The position numbers were made by a program, and so were the translations under genes. Source: Rhodoflexus caldus (lineage in GTDB: Bacteria > Bacteroidota > Bacteroidia > Cytophagales > Thermoflexibacteraceae). From it: a stretch of DNA of 64,000 nt. Location: the NCBI RefSeq assembly GCF_021206925.1, contig NZ_JAJPRF010000001.1, positions 434,001 to 498,000 of the forward strand. The letters are read 5' to 3'. Each line of letters starts with the position of its first letter. Position 1 is the stretch's first letter. Shown piece after piece: positions 50,701-60,966 of the stretch. Under the pieces are notes generated by a model, which saw only the letters and a program-made list of their open reading frames with translations, did no database searches and had not been told where the DNA came from.

Positions 50701-52143
50701 TCAGAACTTCAAAATAAAATCCGTACCCTCGCCTACTACCGAATGAGCCGTCAATGTGCCCCTGTGTGAGCGCATGATTTGGCGCGAAAGGCTCAAACCA
50801 ATGCCCGAGCCTGATTTTTTGGTGGTAAAAAACGGAATAAAAATGCGCTCCAATGCGTCGGGGTCTATGCCCGGCCCGTTGTCGCGCACCATAATGAACG
50901 GATGGCTTTTTTCATCAAATCGAGCCAGCAAAATAATGCGACGACCATTTTCCCGTTCCACATCCGCAAGCGCCTGAATGGCATTTTTAACAATATTGAT
51001 GAGCACCTGCTCTATCATCTCGCGGTCAGCCGTAATCACTAAGGACTGCGGCTCTACCTCAACCTGACATTTTACGTCATTGGCTTTCATTTCAGGCTCC
51101 ATCAGCGTAACCACGTGTGCAAATATTTCGGCAACCGGCACATTTTTGAACTGAGGGATTGGCACGTGCGTAAGGTTGCGGAAGTCGCTGACAAAGCGAA
51201 TCAGCCCCTCGCTGCGCCGCTGAATGGTTTTGATAGCCATTTGCATATCTTCCAAGTCTTCGGGGCGCAACTGTCCGCTGTTTTCCTGCAAATATTCCAC
51301 TTCGCCTTCCAGCGTGCTTGCCAGCGATGAAATCGGTGTTACCGAGTTCATAATTTCATGGGTCAGTACGCGGATGAGTTTCTGCCATGCGTCCATTTCC
51401 TGCTCTTCCAGTTCGTTGTGGATGTTTTGCAGGGTGATGAGTTTGTATTCTTTGCCTTGCAGATTGAGCTCTATGGCATACATTGCCAGTTGGATAATTT
51501 CCGCGCCGTGTACAATTTTAATCAGGTCGCGGTTGCCTGTGCGCAGCCGTATAAACTTTTCCACCAGCTCGGGGCTGAATGTGCCAAGTTCTTGCACATT
51601 GCGAACGCTGCCCGTAATTTTAAACAGACGCTTGGCAGCAGTATTCATAATTTGCACGTTCCCCATGGCATCAAACGATACCAACCCGATGCCGATATGA
51701 TGAATAATGGTTTTCAGGTACTGATAGTGCGCTTCTTTGTCGCTGCGGATTTCTCTGAAATGGCTGATAACATTGTTAAAGGCTGCTGCAAGTTCCTGAA
51801 AAGTTTCGCCTTCGGTGGCAGGGCGATAGTGATAAGAAAAATCGTCGTAGCGAATGGCATTCAGGAAGTGAATCACTTCGCGATTGGTATTTTCCACCTT
51901 GCGAATGAGCCAAAGTGTTTGGGCGATAATCAGGCCGCCCAGCCCAAGCCCCGTGATAGCATAACCGGACTGTCCGATAACACCGGTAAATGCGAAAATG
52001 GTGGCTGAAAGTGCCCCCACACGCAGGAAAATATTGGTTCGGAAATCATTTAACCGGATGTTGCGTTCCTTCAGCCAGTTGTTGATTTGCTGACCGGCAC
52101 TGCGCACCGCAGGATGTCCCCTAAAACGCTCTATCAGGCTCAT
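50701..52143 (-). CDS. NtrY-like membrane histidine kinase
   Basis: 480 residues. Two membrane helices (ATIFAFTGVIGQSGYAI and LGLGGLIIAQTLWLI) without a periplasmic domain, a linker and PAS-like domain (HHIGIGLVSFDAMGNVQIMN), HisKA with His262 in LTHEIMNSVTPISSLASTLE, and HATPase (VLINIVKNAIQAL, VRDNGPGIDPDALERIFIPF, SGIGLSLSRQIM). The closest group is NtrY-type kinases, which normally signal to a sigma-54 activator; no such regulator is nearby although rpoN is in this window. One bp after mltG, so co-transcribed with it. Confidence 0.9.
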   Translation of the reverse strand: MSLIERFRGHPAVRSAGQQINNWLKERNIRLNDFRTNIFLRVGALSATIFAFTGVIGQSGYAITGLGLGGLIIAQTLWLIRKVENTNREVIHFLNAIRYDDFSYHYRPATEGETFQELAAAFNNVISHFREIRSDKEAHYQYLKTIIHHIGIGLVSFDAMGNVQIMNTAAKRLFKITGSVRNVQELGTFSPELVEKFIRLRTGNRDLIKIVHGAEIIQLAMYAIELNLQGKEYKLITLQNIHNELEEQEMDAWQKLIRVLTHEIMNSVTPISSLASTLEGEVEYLQENSGQLRPEDLEDMQMAIKTIQRRSEGLIRFVSDFRNLTHVPIPQFKNVPVAEIFAHVVTLMEPEMKANDVKCQVEVEPQSLVITADREMIEQVLINIVKNAIQALADVERENGRRIILLARFDEKSHPFIMVRDNGPGIDPDALERIFIPFFTTKKSGSGIGLSLSRQIMRSHRGTLTAHSVVGEGTDFILKF

Positions 52144-52144
52144 A

Positions 52145-53188
52145 CTACTTCATAATGCCCGCGCGATTCAGTGCATCGCGGTAGCGGGCAGCATTTTTCA
52201 GGTGTTCATCAAAAGTCTCGGCAAAGGCATGGTAGCCGCTGAAATCCTCTTTGGCACAAAAAAACATGTACCTATGTTTTTCGGGATTCAAAGTGGCCTC
52301 AATTGCCTGCAAAGGCGGCACGTTGATAGGGCCGGGCGGCAGGCCTGTGTACAAATAGGTATTGTACGGCGAATCGTACTTCAAATCATTGAAAGACAAG
52401 CGCTTGATGTTAAAATTGCCTATGGCAAATACTACCGTTGGGTCTGCCTGTAATTTTTCGTTAGCATTCAGGCGGTTGAGGTAAACCCCCGCAATTCGCG
52501 GTGCTTCGTCGCGCTTTTTGGTTTCAGCCTCTACGATAGAAGCCAAAATGGAAACCTGTACAGGAGTCAAACCAAGCGCATCGGCTTTGGCTTTGCGCTC
52601 TGCCGTCCAAAATTTTTCATATTCCCGATGCATTTTTTTGAGCAGCTCTTCTTCGGACGTATTCCAGTACATCTCGTAGGTGTTGGGAATGAACATTGCC
52701 GGAATAGTTGCAGTATCAAAACCATATGCAGCTACAACCGCAGGGTTGTTGAGCATTTGCAACAGTCGGGCAGAGTCTGCCATCAGATGCCGCGTGATGC
52801 GGCCTGCTAAGTCTTTTTTAACACGCACGTTGTTGAAAGTTACGCGCACGGGGTCTTGTGCACCGCTGCGCAGTTTGCGCACGGCAGCCAAATTGTTCAT
52901 GCCTGCTTTCATGACGTAGCGCCCCGGCTTTACGCGCCCCGCATCCTGATATTTCAGCATTTTGGCAACAAATCGAAAAGAAATTTCATCATTGAGAAAC
53001 GCTCCTTTTTTGAGTGAATCCATCACCTGTTCAAAACCTGCACCGGGCGGGATGTACAATGCCTTATCCTTTTTATCAATCAGAAAATTAGCGGCAAAAA
53101 AAAGCTGATAGAAATACAAGCTGAATACGGAAGCCAAAACCGACAAACCGATAAAAATGCCGGCGATGATTTTTGTTTTCTTGTTCAT
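52145..53188 (-). CDS. mltG: Endolytic murein transglycosylase MltG
   Basis: 347 residues, one N-terminal membrane helix (IIAGIFIGLSVLASVFSLYF), a LysM-like segment (ALYIPPGAGFEQVMDSLKKG) and the YceG catalytic domain with the Glu in VSILASIVEAETKKRDEAPR and the conserved LQADPTVVFAIG, YNTYLYTGLPPGPINVP. MltG cuts nascent peptidoglycan and sets glycan chain length. First gene of a two-gene unit with the kinase. Confidence 0.94.
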   Translation of the reverse strand: MNKKTKIIAGIFIGLSVLASVFSLYFYQLFFAANFLIDKKDKALYIPPGAGFEQVMDSLKKGAFLNDEISFRFVAKMLKYQDAGRVKPGRYVMKAGMNNLAAVRKLRSGAQDPVRVTFNNVRVKKDLAGRITRHLMADSARLLQMLNNPAVVAAYGFDTATIPAMFIPNTYEMYWNTSEEELLKKMHREYEKFWTAERKAKADALGLTPVQVSILASIVEAETKKRDEAPRIAGVYLNRLNANEKLQADPTVVFAIGNFNIKRLSFNDLKYDSPYNTYLYTGLPPGPINVPPLQAIEATLNPEKHRYMFFCAKEDFSGYHAFAETFDEHLKNAARYRDALNRAGIMK

Positions 53189-53207
53189 GGATGCGTGAAT
53201 GCTTCCT

Positions 53208-53215
53208 CAAATATA
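53208..53215 (-). promoter_or_regulatory. -7 element of mltG
   Basis: Minus strand TATATTTG, exact match, 20 bp before the start codon; no TTG at the -33 distance. Confidence 0.45.
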
Positions 53216-53250
53216 AGCAGTTGAGCAGATTAAGACGTGCTTTTCAAGAA

Positions 53251-53286
53251 CGTTGCACGCGCCGTTGCACGCGCCGTTGCACGCGC
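53251..53286. repeat. Three 12-bp tandem repeats
   Basis: CGTTGCACGCGC is repeated exactly three times (53251-53262, 53263-53274, 53275-53286). GC-rich in an AT-richer gap between fabF and mltG. Purpose unknown; likely a slippage-prone minisatellite. Confidence 0.9.
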
Positions 53287-53300
53287 TACAATTTTTGGCA

Positions 53301-53362
53301 GATATACACAAGCCCGACAGGTTTTAGCAATCTGTCGGGTTTTAAATAACTGTTTTTTTTCA
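53301..53362 (-). repeat. Dispersed palindromic element, copy D (inverted)
   Basis: The reverse complement matches copies A-C: TTATTTAAAACCCGACAG, loop, CTGTCGGGCTTGTGTATAT. Stem CCCGACAG (53313-53320) with CTGTCGGG (53332-53339). Lies 3' of fabF in fabF's orientation. An unrelated hairpin, ACAAGACC (53394-53401)/GGTCTTGT (53415-53422), lies between it and the fabF stop. Confidence 0.75.
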
Positions 53363-53458
53363 ACAATTAAAAACGGCGAGCCACTTGATTACCACAAGAC
53401 CGCAAAAACTTCGTGGTCTTGTAGAGAAGTAACATCAGGTAATGTAGTGAGCTTTTGC

Positions 53459-54703
53459 TTATCCGCGATATTTGGCAAACAACACCGTAGCAATGTGTCC
53501 GCCAAAGCCGAATGTGTTGCTCATGGCATAGTTCACTTCTTTGGCAACTGCTTTGCCCAGCGGAAAATGGAACAGGTCTTTGTACTCAGGTTCTATTTCT
53601 GTTGTGTTAATGGTAGGCGGTATCAGGTTGTGAACAATACTTAGGATAGATGCAATAGCCTCCACGGCACCGGCTGCCCCCAGCAAATGCCCCGTCATGG
53701 ATTTGGTGGCGCTGATGCTAAGGTTTTGATTCGCTCCGAAAACGCGCAGTGCAGCTTTTAATTCGCTGATATCGCCCAATGGGGTAGAGGTAGCGTGCGT
53801 GTTCAGATAGTCCACCTGATGAGGAGCGATACCGGCCTCTTCCAGCGCTGCCATCATGCCCAAGTAAGCACCTTCGCCTTCGGGGTGCGTTCCTGTCAGA
53901 TGGTAAGCATCGGCTGCTGCGCCGCCGCCTACAACTTCTGCTATAATGGGCGCATTTCGCCTTTTGGCATGTTCTAATTCTTCCAGCACCAGCGCGCCCG
54001 CACCTTCACCCATAACAAAGCCATCGCGGGTTACGTCAAACGGACGTGAGGCTGTTGCTGCATTTTCATTATTGGTAGAAAGCGCCTTGGCTGCATTGAA
54101 CCCGCCAATGGCACTTTCCGTAATCGGAGCTTCCGAACCGCCGGTAATCACCATATCGGCTTTATTCCATTTGATGTAGTTAAACGCCTCAATAATGGCA
54201 CTTGTGGAAGTAGCACAGGCAGAAACAGTGGTGAAATTCACACCGCGCAGGCCGTATTTGATGGAAATAATCCCCGAAGCGATGTCCACAATCATTTTAG
54301 GAATGAAAAAGGGGCTGAATCGCGGTGTGCCGTCGCCTTTGACAAACTCTGTAACCTGCTCCTGAAAAGTCTGGATACCGCCGTTGCCCGAACCCCAGAT
54401 AACACCGATGCGGTCGCGGTTGAGTTGCTCAAAGTCTATTGCGGCATTTTTAATAGCCTGCTCGGCGGCAATCAGCGCATACTGCGTAAACATATCGTAG
54501 CGCTTTGCCTCCGACTTTTCAATAAAATCCAGCGGATTAAAGTTTTTCAGTTCACAGGCAAACCGTGTTTTAAACTTACTTGCGTCAAATTTGGTGATAG
54601 GCCCCGCACCGCTCTCTCCGTTCACCAAGCCATTCCAAAAGTCCGCCACATTATTGCCTAAGGGAGTCAGCGCTCCCATACCTGTTACAACTACTCTTCT
54701 CAT
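53459..54703 (-). CDS. fabF: 3-oxoacyl-ACP synthase II
   Basis: 414 residues with the catalytic triad Cys163 in TTVSACATSTSA, His303 in LNTHATSTPLGD and His339 in SMTGHLLGAAG, plus the GFVMGEGAGALVLEELEHA thiolase-fold signature. FabF extends acyl-ACP with malonyl-ACP in fatty-acid synthesis. acpP, its usual neighbour, is not here. It starts 7 bp after a TetR-type regulator and probably shares its autoregulated promoter. Confidence 0.96.
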   Translation of the reverse strand: MRRVVVTGMGALTPLGNNVADFWNGLVNGESGAGPITKFDASKFKTRFACELKNFNPLDFIEKSEAKRYDMFTQYALIAAEQAIKNAAIDFEQLNRDRIGVIWGSGNGGIQTFQEQVTEFVKGDGTPRFSPFFIPKMIVDIASGIISIKYGLRGVNFTTVSACATSTSAIIEAFNYIKWNKADMVITGGSEAPITESAIGGFNAAKALSTNNENAATASRPFDVTRDGFVMGEGAGALVLEELEHAKRRNAPIIAEVVGGGAAADAYHLTGTHPEGEGAYLGMMAALEEAGIAPHQVDYLNTHATSTPLGDISELKAALRVFGANQNLSISATKSMTGHLLGAAGAVEAIASILSIVHNLIPPTINTTEIEPEYKDLFHFPLGKAVAKEVNYAMSNTFGFGGHIATVLFAKYRG

Positions 54704-54710
54704 AAATATT

Positions 54711-55268
54711 TCAGGGATGAATTGTCAAATCGTTTAAAATGCTTTGGCAGATAAGGTCAAAATCTTGCTCACCGGTTAGGCGTACCAGTTGCAGCGCAGC
54801 CAGCAAATTGGTGATAATCAGCAGCGCTTTGCTTCGCGGCGGCATGTCAAAAACTATTTCGCCATTCTCCCGCCCCTGAGCCAGCACTTCGGTCAGCCAG
54901 TTCAGCGTGCGGTCGGTCAGTTGCTGCAATGCAACCTTCACAGGCTCTTCCACCGTGTGCAGGTCGGTAGCCAGCGAACCTATCACGCAAACCTGCCCGG
55001 CGGATTGATACCATTTGTACACCTTCGTAAACGCATCCAATTGCTCTAATGCGGGCTTGCCTGCCAATTGATGTATCAATTGTTCCAATCGGCGCATATG
55101 TTCCTGCACCACTGCCACCGCCAGCAATGTTTTTGTCGGAAAATAGTAATGAATAGAGGATGTTTTAATCCCAATGACCGCGGAAATATCTTTGTAGCTG
55201 AAAGCATTAAAGCCCTTGTCGCGGATGAAGCCGTCAGCCGTTTGCACAATAAGTTCACGCGTATTCAT
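54711..55268 (-). CDS. TetR/AcrR-family repressor
   Basis: 185 residues. The N-terminal helix-turn-helix is typical (MNTRELIVQTADGFIRDKGF, FSYKDISAVIGIKTSSIHYY, FPTKTLLAVAVVQ); the rest is the helical ligand domain (HMRRLEQLIHQLAGKPALEQ). Directly upstream of fabF. A full-consensus promoter at 55293-55323 carries an 18-bp inverted repeat in its spacer, so the protein most likely represses its own operon, and thus fabF, until a ligand binds. The ligand is unknown. Confidence 0.92.
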   Translation of the reverse strand: MNTRELIVQTADGFIRDKGFNAFSYKDISAVIGIKTSSIHYYFPTKTLLAVAVVQEHMRRLEQLIHQLAGKPALEQLDAFTKVYKWYQSAGQVCVIGSLATDLHTVEEPVKVALQQLTDRTLNWLTEVLAQGRENGEIVFDMPPRSKALLIITNLLAALQLVRLTGEQDFDLICQSILNDLTIHP

Positions 55269-55292
55269 TGGCAGGAATCACTATTCGGGGCG

Positions 55293-55323
55293 CAAATATA
55301 TCTACCTATGAGTAGGTAGGCAA
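55293..55323 (-). promoter_or_regulatory. Promoter of the tetR-fabF operon
   Basis: Minus strand TTG (55323-55321), 20 nt, TATATTTG (55300-55293): full consensus, 25 bp before the repressor start codon. Confidence 0.85.
55302..55319. promoter_or_regulatory. Operator palindrome inside the tetR promoter
   Basis: CTACCTA-TGAG-TAGGTAG: 7-bp inverted repeat with a 4-bp centre, filling the spacer between the -33 and -7 elements. Typical size and placement for a TetR-family operator; bound repressor would block RNA polymerase. Confidence 0.8.
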
Positions 55324-55395
55324 GTATTTTAAAAAAATCGGTTCGGTGGAAGTTTTCAAAGCCGCCGAACCGATAAATCGGGAGAGGTAGTTTAC

Positions 55396-56094
55396 TTAAT
55401 TGGCCGGCCGTATTTTTTGCAACAGGGAAGCATGTGCCCGCAAAATTTCGGGATTGCCCTTGTAGCGCACATTGCCGATACCGGAAGAATTTACTTCCAT
55501 TTGCTTACGCACATTAATTTCTATGTTGCCGATGCCATCCATGGAGATATCGACAGTATCGCTTTCCAACTGAAAGGCTCGGTAGTTGCCTATGCCGCTT
55601 TGTCGCACAATCTGTTGGGCAGCTTTTCCGCTGACTTCCGTATTACCTACGCCGCGCACGCGCATGTCCAGCGTTTGAACGTCCACTTTCAGGTACATAT
55701 TACCCGCACCGTTCGTTTCTACAATCAACTTTTCGCTGCGGATAGTATCCTTGTTGCGGATGACGTAAGCACCCTTGGCCGTTAGTTCGTGCAATTCGCG
55801 GCAAGTAATTGTCAGAAGCACTCTGCGCGATTCGCGGTAGTCGTAATCATTGCGCCGATGTTCAACATACAAGCGGCCGTGGCGCATCTCTGTTATTACA
55901 TCCGACAGCACGGAAGTGCCGCGGGCTTCAATGTGAACCGTGTGTTCTTCTCCTTGAATCAGTTCTACTTCAAAGGGGCCTTTGAGCTCGACGGCATTGA
56001 AAGTATCTAACCGACGCGTTTCTTCATCGGCACCCGTAAAGGCCGAAAAAAACAAAGAGGAGACAATAATGAGCGAGGCGAGTATTTGTTCCAT
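55396..56094 (-). CDS. DUF2807 (head GIN) exported beta-helix protein
   Basis: 232 residues from ATG 56094, giving a signal peptide (MEQILASLIIVSSLFFSAFT). The mature part is the DUF2807 repeat fold: ETRRLDTFNAVELKGPFEVE, VTEMRHGRLYVEHRR, LTAKGAYVIRNKDTIRSEKL, TNGAGNMYLKVDVQTLDMRV, SGIGNYRAFQLESDTVDIS. These right-handed beta-solenoids are exported in Bacteroidota; their role is not established. Upstream in-frame start at 56136 adds 14 residues before the signal. Confidence 0.85.
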   Translation of the reverse strand: MEQILASLIIVSSLFFSAFTGADEETRRLDTFNAVELKGPFEVELIQGEEHTVHIEARGTSVLSDVITEMRHGRLYVEHRRNDYDYRESRRVLLTITCRELHELTAKGAYVIRNKDTIRSEKLIVETNGAGNMYLKVDVQTLDMRVRGVGNTEVSGKAAQQIVRQSGIGNYRAFQLESDTVDISMDGIGNIEINVRKQMEVNSSGIGNVRYKGNPEILRAHASLLQKIRPAN

Positions 56095-56175
56095 GACGAT
56101 GAAGGTTTTTGTTTTCACCGTAAAGGATAGCCGCACCTTGGTAAAGGTTGCTTTTTGGCTTAAAAAATTACCTGT

Positions 56176-57591
56176 TTACTGCGCCTCTACAATACGCAAT
56201 CGGAATCCCGCTACTTTGTCGGGGCTAAGGTTATCTATGATGTACACGCCATGATACAAACGCACCTGACCGCGCCTGAGTTTAGCACCGGAAGCAACCA
56301 CGGCATAGCGCTCGTGTAAATCAAGCGATTTCCCGTTTTTGTCTAAGTACTCCACCGCAAACTTGACCTGCGACAAATGCCGATTACCCGTATTTTTGAA
56401 CTCCAACACATAGTGGTGGGTTGTACCTTTCTTGCCCAGCGAATATTCAGAAAATCGGCTTTCGCGAACGGCAGCAGCCAGATTGATGTTAGGCGATTTT
56501 TCAAAATTCCAGATGATTTCTATCGGTTGAGCAGCCGCATAAGAGGGGGCGGCATCCTCCTTGCGCATTTCCTGCACCATTAAGCGCACGCTTCGGAGAG
56601 AGGTGCTGTTTTCGCCTTCTTTGTACAGGAGAAAATCAAAAGGTATCAAATCATCGGGGCGGAAGGTTTGCCCGGAGGTTAAAGAACCCGCAGCATCTCT
56701 GTATTGCGTGAATAAAACTTTGCCGTTTTCGTCCAGTCCCTCTATTCGGATTTTGAGCTTTTCAATTTCTGCATTTTTTACCTGAAAATAGCCTGTCAGT
56801 TTGTAAGCATAACTACCGGGGTACAAGCTCAATTCTGAGTTTTCCAACTGAAAATCAAGGCTTTTTTCCAATGATTCATCAAAAAAAACACCGATTTGCG
56901 GGGTTGGTTCGGCAGTAGTTGTCGGAGGCGTTTCTTTCTTAGAAACCCCACTCTTTGGTGCAGGAACTGCGGCAGATGTTGGCGCTTCCTCTACCTGCGC
57001 AGGAACTTCTGCCGCAGGAGTTGAAGGCATAGGCGTGCTGCCGCGAGGCGACTCCACAGGAACAGGAGAAGATTGCCTTGCAACAAAAACGACGGCAACC
57101 GCCAGCAACACGGCAACCAATAAAACAGCTATCAACGCCCATGCTTTTTGTGGCGTATCCTTCGGTGCGGTCGGGATTGCAGGGGGCAGTTGAATCGTTT
57201 TGAGTAGCTGATAAGGTTCCTGTTCGGCGGGGAAAAGGTCAATAGCACTGCGGATAGCCGCTACGGCCGCCTGACGATTTTCAGCCGTTGGTTGGGCAAA
57301 CCACTTGCCGTAGCAGGCCTTTGCAAGGCCCAGTACAGCCGCTTGAAGGTTGGGGTGCAAAACCATGCACTCATTAAATTCAGCGATAGCTTCACTGAAC
57401 AAACCATTCTTCAGAAACGATTCGGCTTTTTGCAAATGACGGTCGCGAATGGTTTTTACGTCCTGCCAAGAAACCCCCAATTCCAGCGATATTCGCTCCA
57501 AATCCGCCTCTGCCAACACTATTTTCTTGCTGTCCTCTATGCTCAGCAATTTGCTCAGATACGCTCTGAGTTGTTTTTCCGCATCATCCAT
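56176..57591 (-). CDS. Unknown membrane protein with helical repeat N-terminus
   Basis: 471 residues, family not recognised. Residues 1-125 are helical and TPR-like (ERISLELGVSWQDVKTIRDR, FLKNGLFSEAIAEFNECMVL), residues 148-168 form one membrane helix (WALIAVLLVAVLLAVAVVFV), residues 170-230 a Pro/Ala/Ser/Thr-rich linker, and residues 235-471 a beta-rich domain with two similar units (YPGSYAYKLTGYFQVKNAEI and TTHHYVLEFKNTGNRHLSQV). The outside domain resembles an immunoglobulin-like fold. A sensor or assembly role is possible. Confidence 0.7.
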   Translation of the reverse strand: MDDAEKQLRAYLSKLLSIEDSKKIVLAEADLERISLELGVSWQDVKTIRDRHLQKAESFLKNGLFSEAIAEFNECMVLHPNLQAAVLGLAKACYGKWFAQPTAENRQAAVAAIRSAIDLFPAEQEPYQLLKTIQLPPAIPTAPKDTPQKAWALIAVLLVAVLLAVAVVFVARQSSPVPVESPRGSTPMPSTPAAEVPAQVEEAPTSAAVPAPKSGVSKKETPPTTTAEPTPQIGVFFDESLEKSLDFQLENSELSLYPGSYAYKLTGYFQVKNAEIEKLKIRIEGLDENGKVLFTQYRDAAGSLTSGQTFRPDDLIPFDFLLYKEGENSTSLRSVRLMVQEMRKEDAAPSYAAAQPIEIIWNFEKSPNINLAAAVRESRFSEYSLGKKGTTHHYVLEFKNTGNRHLSQVKFAVEYLDKNGKSLDLHERYAVVASGAKLRRGQVRLYHGVYIIDNLSPDKVAGFRLRIVEAQ

Positions 57592-57715
57592 AATTTTCGT
57601 GTCGGGCGATGTATGTAAGATAGCAAATTAACCAATGATTTCAGCCCATGTGTTGGTTGGTAAGCCCATAATTCAGATAATCAGGCGCTTTCACAAAAAT
57701 CTGATTCAATATTAT

Positions 57716-57746
57716 TTGTAGGAAACAATGTTACACTCTATTTTTG
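57716..57746 (+). promoter_or_regulatory. Promoter of atpDC
   Basis: TTG (57716-57718, preceded by another T), 20 nt, TATTTTTG (57739-57746): full consensus. Leader of about 67 nt. Confidence 0.85.
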
Positions 57747-57815
57747 CGCAACTTTTGGCAGTGCCTAAGGCTGCTGCTTGAAAACAAGCATTTTAGACGC
57801 ATTACATTTATATAA

Positions 57816-59327
<1,512 letters not shown>

Positions 59328-59338
59328 TCTGAAAAGCC

Positions 59339-59590
59339 ATGCAAGTAGAAATTATCACCCCCGATAGAAAAGTATTTGAAGGCGCTGCCACAGGCGTTCA
59401 AGTGCCGGGTACAGGCGGCTCTTTTGAAGTACTTGAAAACCATGCGCCCATCATCAGCGCATTGGAAAAAGGCAAAGTGCGTGTGCGTACTCAAAACGGC
59501 AGCTATCAATACTTTGAAATTGACGGCGGGGTTATTGAAGTGCTGCAAAACAACGTAATTGTATTGGCTGAATCCGCAATTGCTGTTTAA
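59339..59590 (+). CDS. atpC: F1 ATP synthase subunit epsilon, short form
   Basis: 83 residues: only the N-terminal beta-sandwich domain (MQVEIITPDRKVFEGAATGV, QVPGTGGSFEVLENHAPIIS, DGGVIEVLQNNVIVLAESA). The C-terminal helical hairpin that inhibits ATP hydrolysis in other bacteria is missing, as is common in this phylum. It links the rotor to the head. Eleven bp after atpD; followed by a good terminator. Confidence 0.93.
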   Translation: MQVEIITPDRKVFEGAATGVQVPGTGGSFEVLENHAPIISALEKGKVRVRTQNGSYQYFEIDGGVIEVLQNNVIVLAESAIAV

Positions 59591-59623
59591 ATTATCGCAG
59601 TGCATTCAATCCATCAGCATATC

Positions 59624-59661
59624 AAGGGAAGTTGTCCGACAAACGGCAACTTCCCTTTTTT
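59624..59661 (+). terminator. Terminator of atpDC
   Basis: AAGGGAAGTTG (59624-59634) pairs with CAACTTCCCTT (59647-59657), then TTTT. 33 bp after the atpC stop codon and before carA. Confidence 0.88.
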
Positions 59662-59696
59662 ACAAATCATTATTTTATTTCCACCTCCCTGCACCT

Positions 59697-60809
59697 ATGA
59701 ATAACAAAGTTTCCTCGCGCAAAGATGCCATTCTGATGCTGGCAGATGGCACTATTTTCAAAGGACAGTCCATCGGAAAGCAAGGCACTTCCGGCGGCGA
59801 AATCTGTTTCAACACCGGCATGACGGGTTATCAGGAAATTTACACCGACCCCTCCTATTATGGGCAGATTATTGTAAATACCAATGCGCACATTGGCAAC
59901 TATGGAACCAAGCGGGATGAAGTGGAGTCGGGCAAAGTTCAGATTCAGGGGTTGGTAGTAAAAACTTTCTCCGATGTGTACTCTCGCCACAGCGCCGATG
60001 AGGCTTTGCAGCAGTATTTGGAAGAGGCCGGCATTGTAGGCATTTGTGGCATTGACACCCGTGCGCTGGTTCGCCATCTGCGCAGCAAAGGTGCCATGAA
60101 TGCAGTTATTTCTTCCGAATTGAGCGAAGAAGAAGCGCTCCGCCGCTTTTTACAGGATGTTCCCGATATGAACGGTTTGGAACTCTCCTCGGTTGTCAGC
60201 ACACAAGAACCTTACTTTGAAGGCAACAGCGATGCATCTTTCCGCGTTGCCGTGCTTGATTTGGGCGTAAAAGGCAGCATTGTAAGCAACCTGACACGCC
60301 GCGGTTGTTACTGCAAGGTGTTCCCCGCCAAAACAACATTCTCCGAAATGCAGCAGTGGAACCCGAACGGCTACCTGATTTCAAACGGCCCGGGCGACCC
60401 TGCCGTAATGGACTATGCCATTGAAACCGTACAGCAAATATTAGCTGCCGACAAGCCCCTGTTTGGCATTTGCCTTGGTCATCAGATACTTGCGCTGGCA
60501 GCAGGCGGCAAAACTTTCAAAATGCACCATGGGCATCGCGGGCTGAATCACCCTGTTAAAAATCTGCTCACAGGCAAAGGCGAAATTACTTCACAAAATC
60601 ATGGCTTTGCCGTTAGCATGGAGGGGATAGCAGACCACCCGCAAATAGAATTGACACACATTAACCTGAACGACAATACGGTAGAGGGCATTCGTATCAA
60701 AGGCAAAAAAGCGTTTTCAGTGCAATATCACCCCGAGTCATCGCCGGGGCCGCACGATTCGCACTACTTGTTTGATGACTTTGTAGCGCTGATGAAATCG
60801 GCGGGTTAA
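59697..60809 (+). CDS. carA: Carbamoyl-phosphate synthase small subunit
   Basis: 370 residues from ATG 59697. N-terminal domain with LADGTIFKGQSIGKQGTSGG, EICFNTGMTGYQEIYTDPSY; glutamine amidotransferase domain with Cys259 in FGICLGHQIL, His345 and Glu347 in YHPESSPGP. It supplies ammonia to CarB for arginine and pyrimidine synthesis, so it works with pyrC elsewhere in the window. carB is not adjacent. An in-frame start upstream at 59559 runs into atpC and the terminator and is rejected. Confidence 0.95.
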   Translation: MNNKVSSRKDAILMLADGTIFKGQSIGKQGTSGGEICFNTGMTGYQEIYTDPSYYGQIIVNTNAHIGNYGTKRDEVESGKVQIQGLVVKTFSDVYSRHSADEALQQYLEEAGIVGICGIDTRALVRHLRSKGAMNAVISSELSEEEALRRFLQDVPDMNGLELSSVVSTQEPYFEGNSDASFRVAVLDLGVKGSIVSNLTRRGCYCKVFPAKTTFSEMQQWNPNGYLISNGPGDPAVMDYAIETVQQILAADKPLFGICLGHQILALAAGGKTFKMHHGHRGLNHPVKNLLTGKGEITSQNHGFAVSMEGIADHPQIELTHINLNDNTVEGIRIKGKKAFSVQYHPESSPGPHDSHYLFDDFVALMKSAG

Positions 60810-60901
60810 TGCTCCTGCAACGCGAATTATTTGCTATCAGCTTGGCAATCAGTTTTTTTTGCATAAAGCAAATCCGAAGCATTAGCGCAAAAATGTGCAA
60901 T

Positions 60902-60940
60902 AAAAAAACCATCTCTGCTACAATCGGAGATGGTTTTTTT
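60902..60940. terminator. Bidirectional terminator between carA and sucC
   Basis: A7 plus ACCATCTC (60908-60915) pairs with GAGATGGT (60927-60934) plus T6. Symmetric, so it acts on both convergent genes. Confidence 0.88.
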
Positions 60941-60966
60941 GTTTTTTGCCGAAACAATGCTTGTGC

